Shown piece after piece: positions 60,510 to 60,590 of a stretch of DNA of 60,590 bases. The stretch covers positions 1-60,590 of the forward strand of contig JAIETE010000033.1 in NCBI GenBank assembly GCA_019745505.1, written 5' to 3'. The stretch is from Candidatus Obscuribacterales bacterium (GTDB lineage: Bacteria; Cyanobacteriota; Vampirovibrionia; Obscuribacterales; Obscuribacteraceae). How positions within the stretch are numbered: the first letter of the stretch is position 1; each line of letters begins with the position of its first letter. Below the pieces are notes generated by a model, which had not been told where the DNA came from, did no database searches, and was given only the letters and a program-made list of their open reading frames with translations. The translations under genes were made by a program, and so were the position numbers.

Positions 60510-60590
60510 TTAGCGCCAGATCCACTGCATCCGGGTTGGAGCAAAGTGAGCCCAGGTGGCGAGTTGTTCGTCGAGATTGGCGTCATAGGA
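60510..60590 (-). CDS. C-terminus of a paralogue of the 52878-54101 repeat protein (partial)
   Basis: The last 26 codons of a leftward gene that begins outside the window. The peptide reads LDEQLATWAHFAPTRMQWIW then Arg and stop, nearly the same as the end of the protein at 52878-54101 (LEEQLAKTGHFAPPRMHWIW). It shows that the repeat-protein family has at least two nearby copies and that the HFAP.RM.WIWR tail is a conserved motif. Confidence 0.75.
   Translation of the reverse strand, partial: SYDANLDEQLATWAHFAPTRMQWIWR

Overview
The window reads as chromosomal DNA of a Gram-negative-type bacterium of roughly 50% GC. The best lineage guess is a non-photosynthetic cyanobacterial relative (Vampirovibrionia/Melainabacteria, Obscuribacterales-like). 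This is inference from gene content: a DevB-DevC-DevA-type exporter, a Ser/Thr kinase with an N-terminal zinc ribbon and C-terminal TPR-like region, many secreted TPR proteins, a TPR-TonB-TPR protein and DUF4384 fusions. TGA is used as a normal stop by many genes here.

Layout. 1-6.9 kb: a hypothetical protein, a BaiN-like flavoprotein, and a leftward TetR-devB-devC-devA unit with a 34-bp palindrome over its promoter and start codon. 7-12.4 kb: a secreted protein with three SmpA-like repeats, a small membrane protein, a fusion of a periplasmic binding protein with a DUF4239/bestrophin-like membrane domain, and a secreted lipase-like hydrolase. 12.4-15.7 kb: a probable sulfide/persulfide locus (CoA-disulfide-reductase-rhodanese fusion, rhodanese-DUF2892 protein, 29-residue membrane protein) divergent from a Cys-containing ArsR regulator, with a palindrome between them. 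15.8-27.4 kb: quinone reductase-like protein, TPR proteins, Ser/Thr kinase, P450, an Acr3 arsenite pump behind an apparently leaderless promoter/operator, and a response regulator with a degenerate HPt domain. 28.5-29.8 kb: a small stand-alone unit for a 38-residue protein, then ten tightly packed tRNA genes. 29.8-44.8 kb: IPT/TIG protein, a large HExxH toxin-like protein with a DUF6745 neighbour, SRPBCC protein, serine hydrolase, an NTAQ1-like N-terminal glutamine amidase, an OPA-type transporter, a DEAD-box helicase with a structured leader, and a TPR lipoprotein. 44.9-52.8 kb: TPR-TonB protein divergent from two tandem lipase-DUF4384 paralogues, a catalytically dead caspase-TPR protein and a DUF1963 protein. 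52.9-60.6 kb: a repeat protein with a truncated paralogue at the window edge, three more alpha/beta hydrolases, small hypotheticals, and a thioredoxin-like gene interrupted by one in-frame TGA at the redox-cysteine position, followed by a SECIS-like hairpin.

Themes: an envelope-directed gene set (signal peptides, TPRs, seven alpha/beta-hydrolase-fold proteins), stress and detoxification (sulfide, arsenite, efflux), and several unusual domain combinations. The strongest leads are the candidate selenoprotein at 58570-60450, the tRNA array with C33 anticodon loops, the binding-protein/bestrophin-like fusion, and the lipase-DUF4384/pseudocaspase cluster. All functional calls come from reading motifs; no database search was possible.
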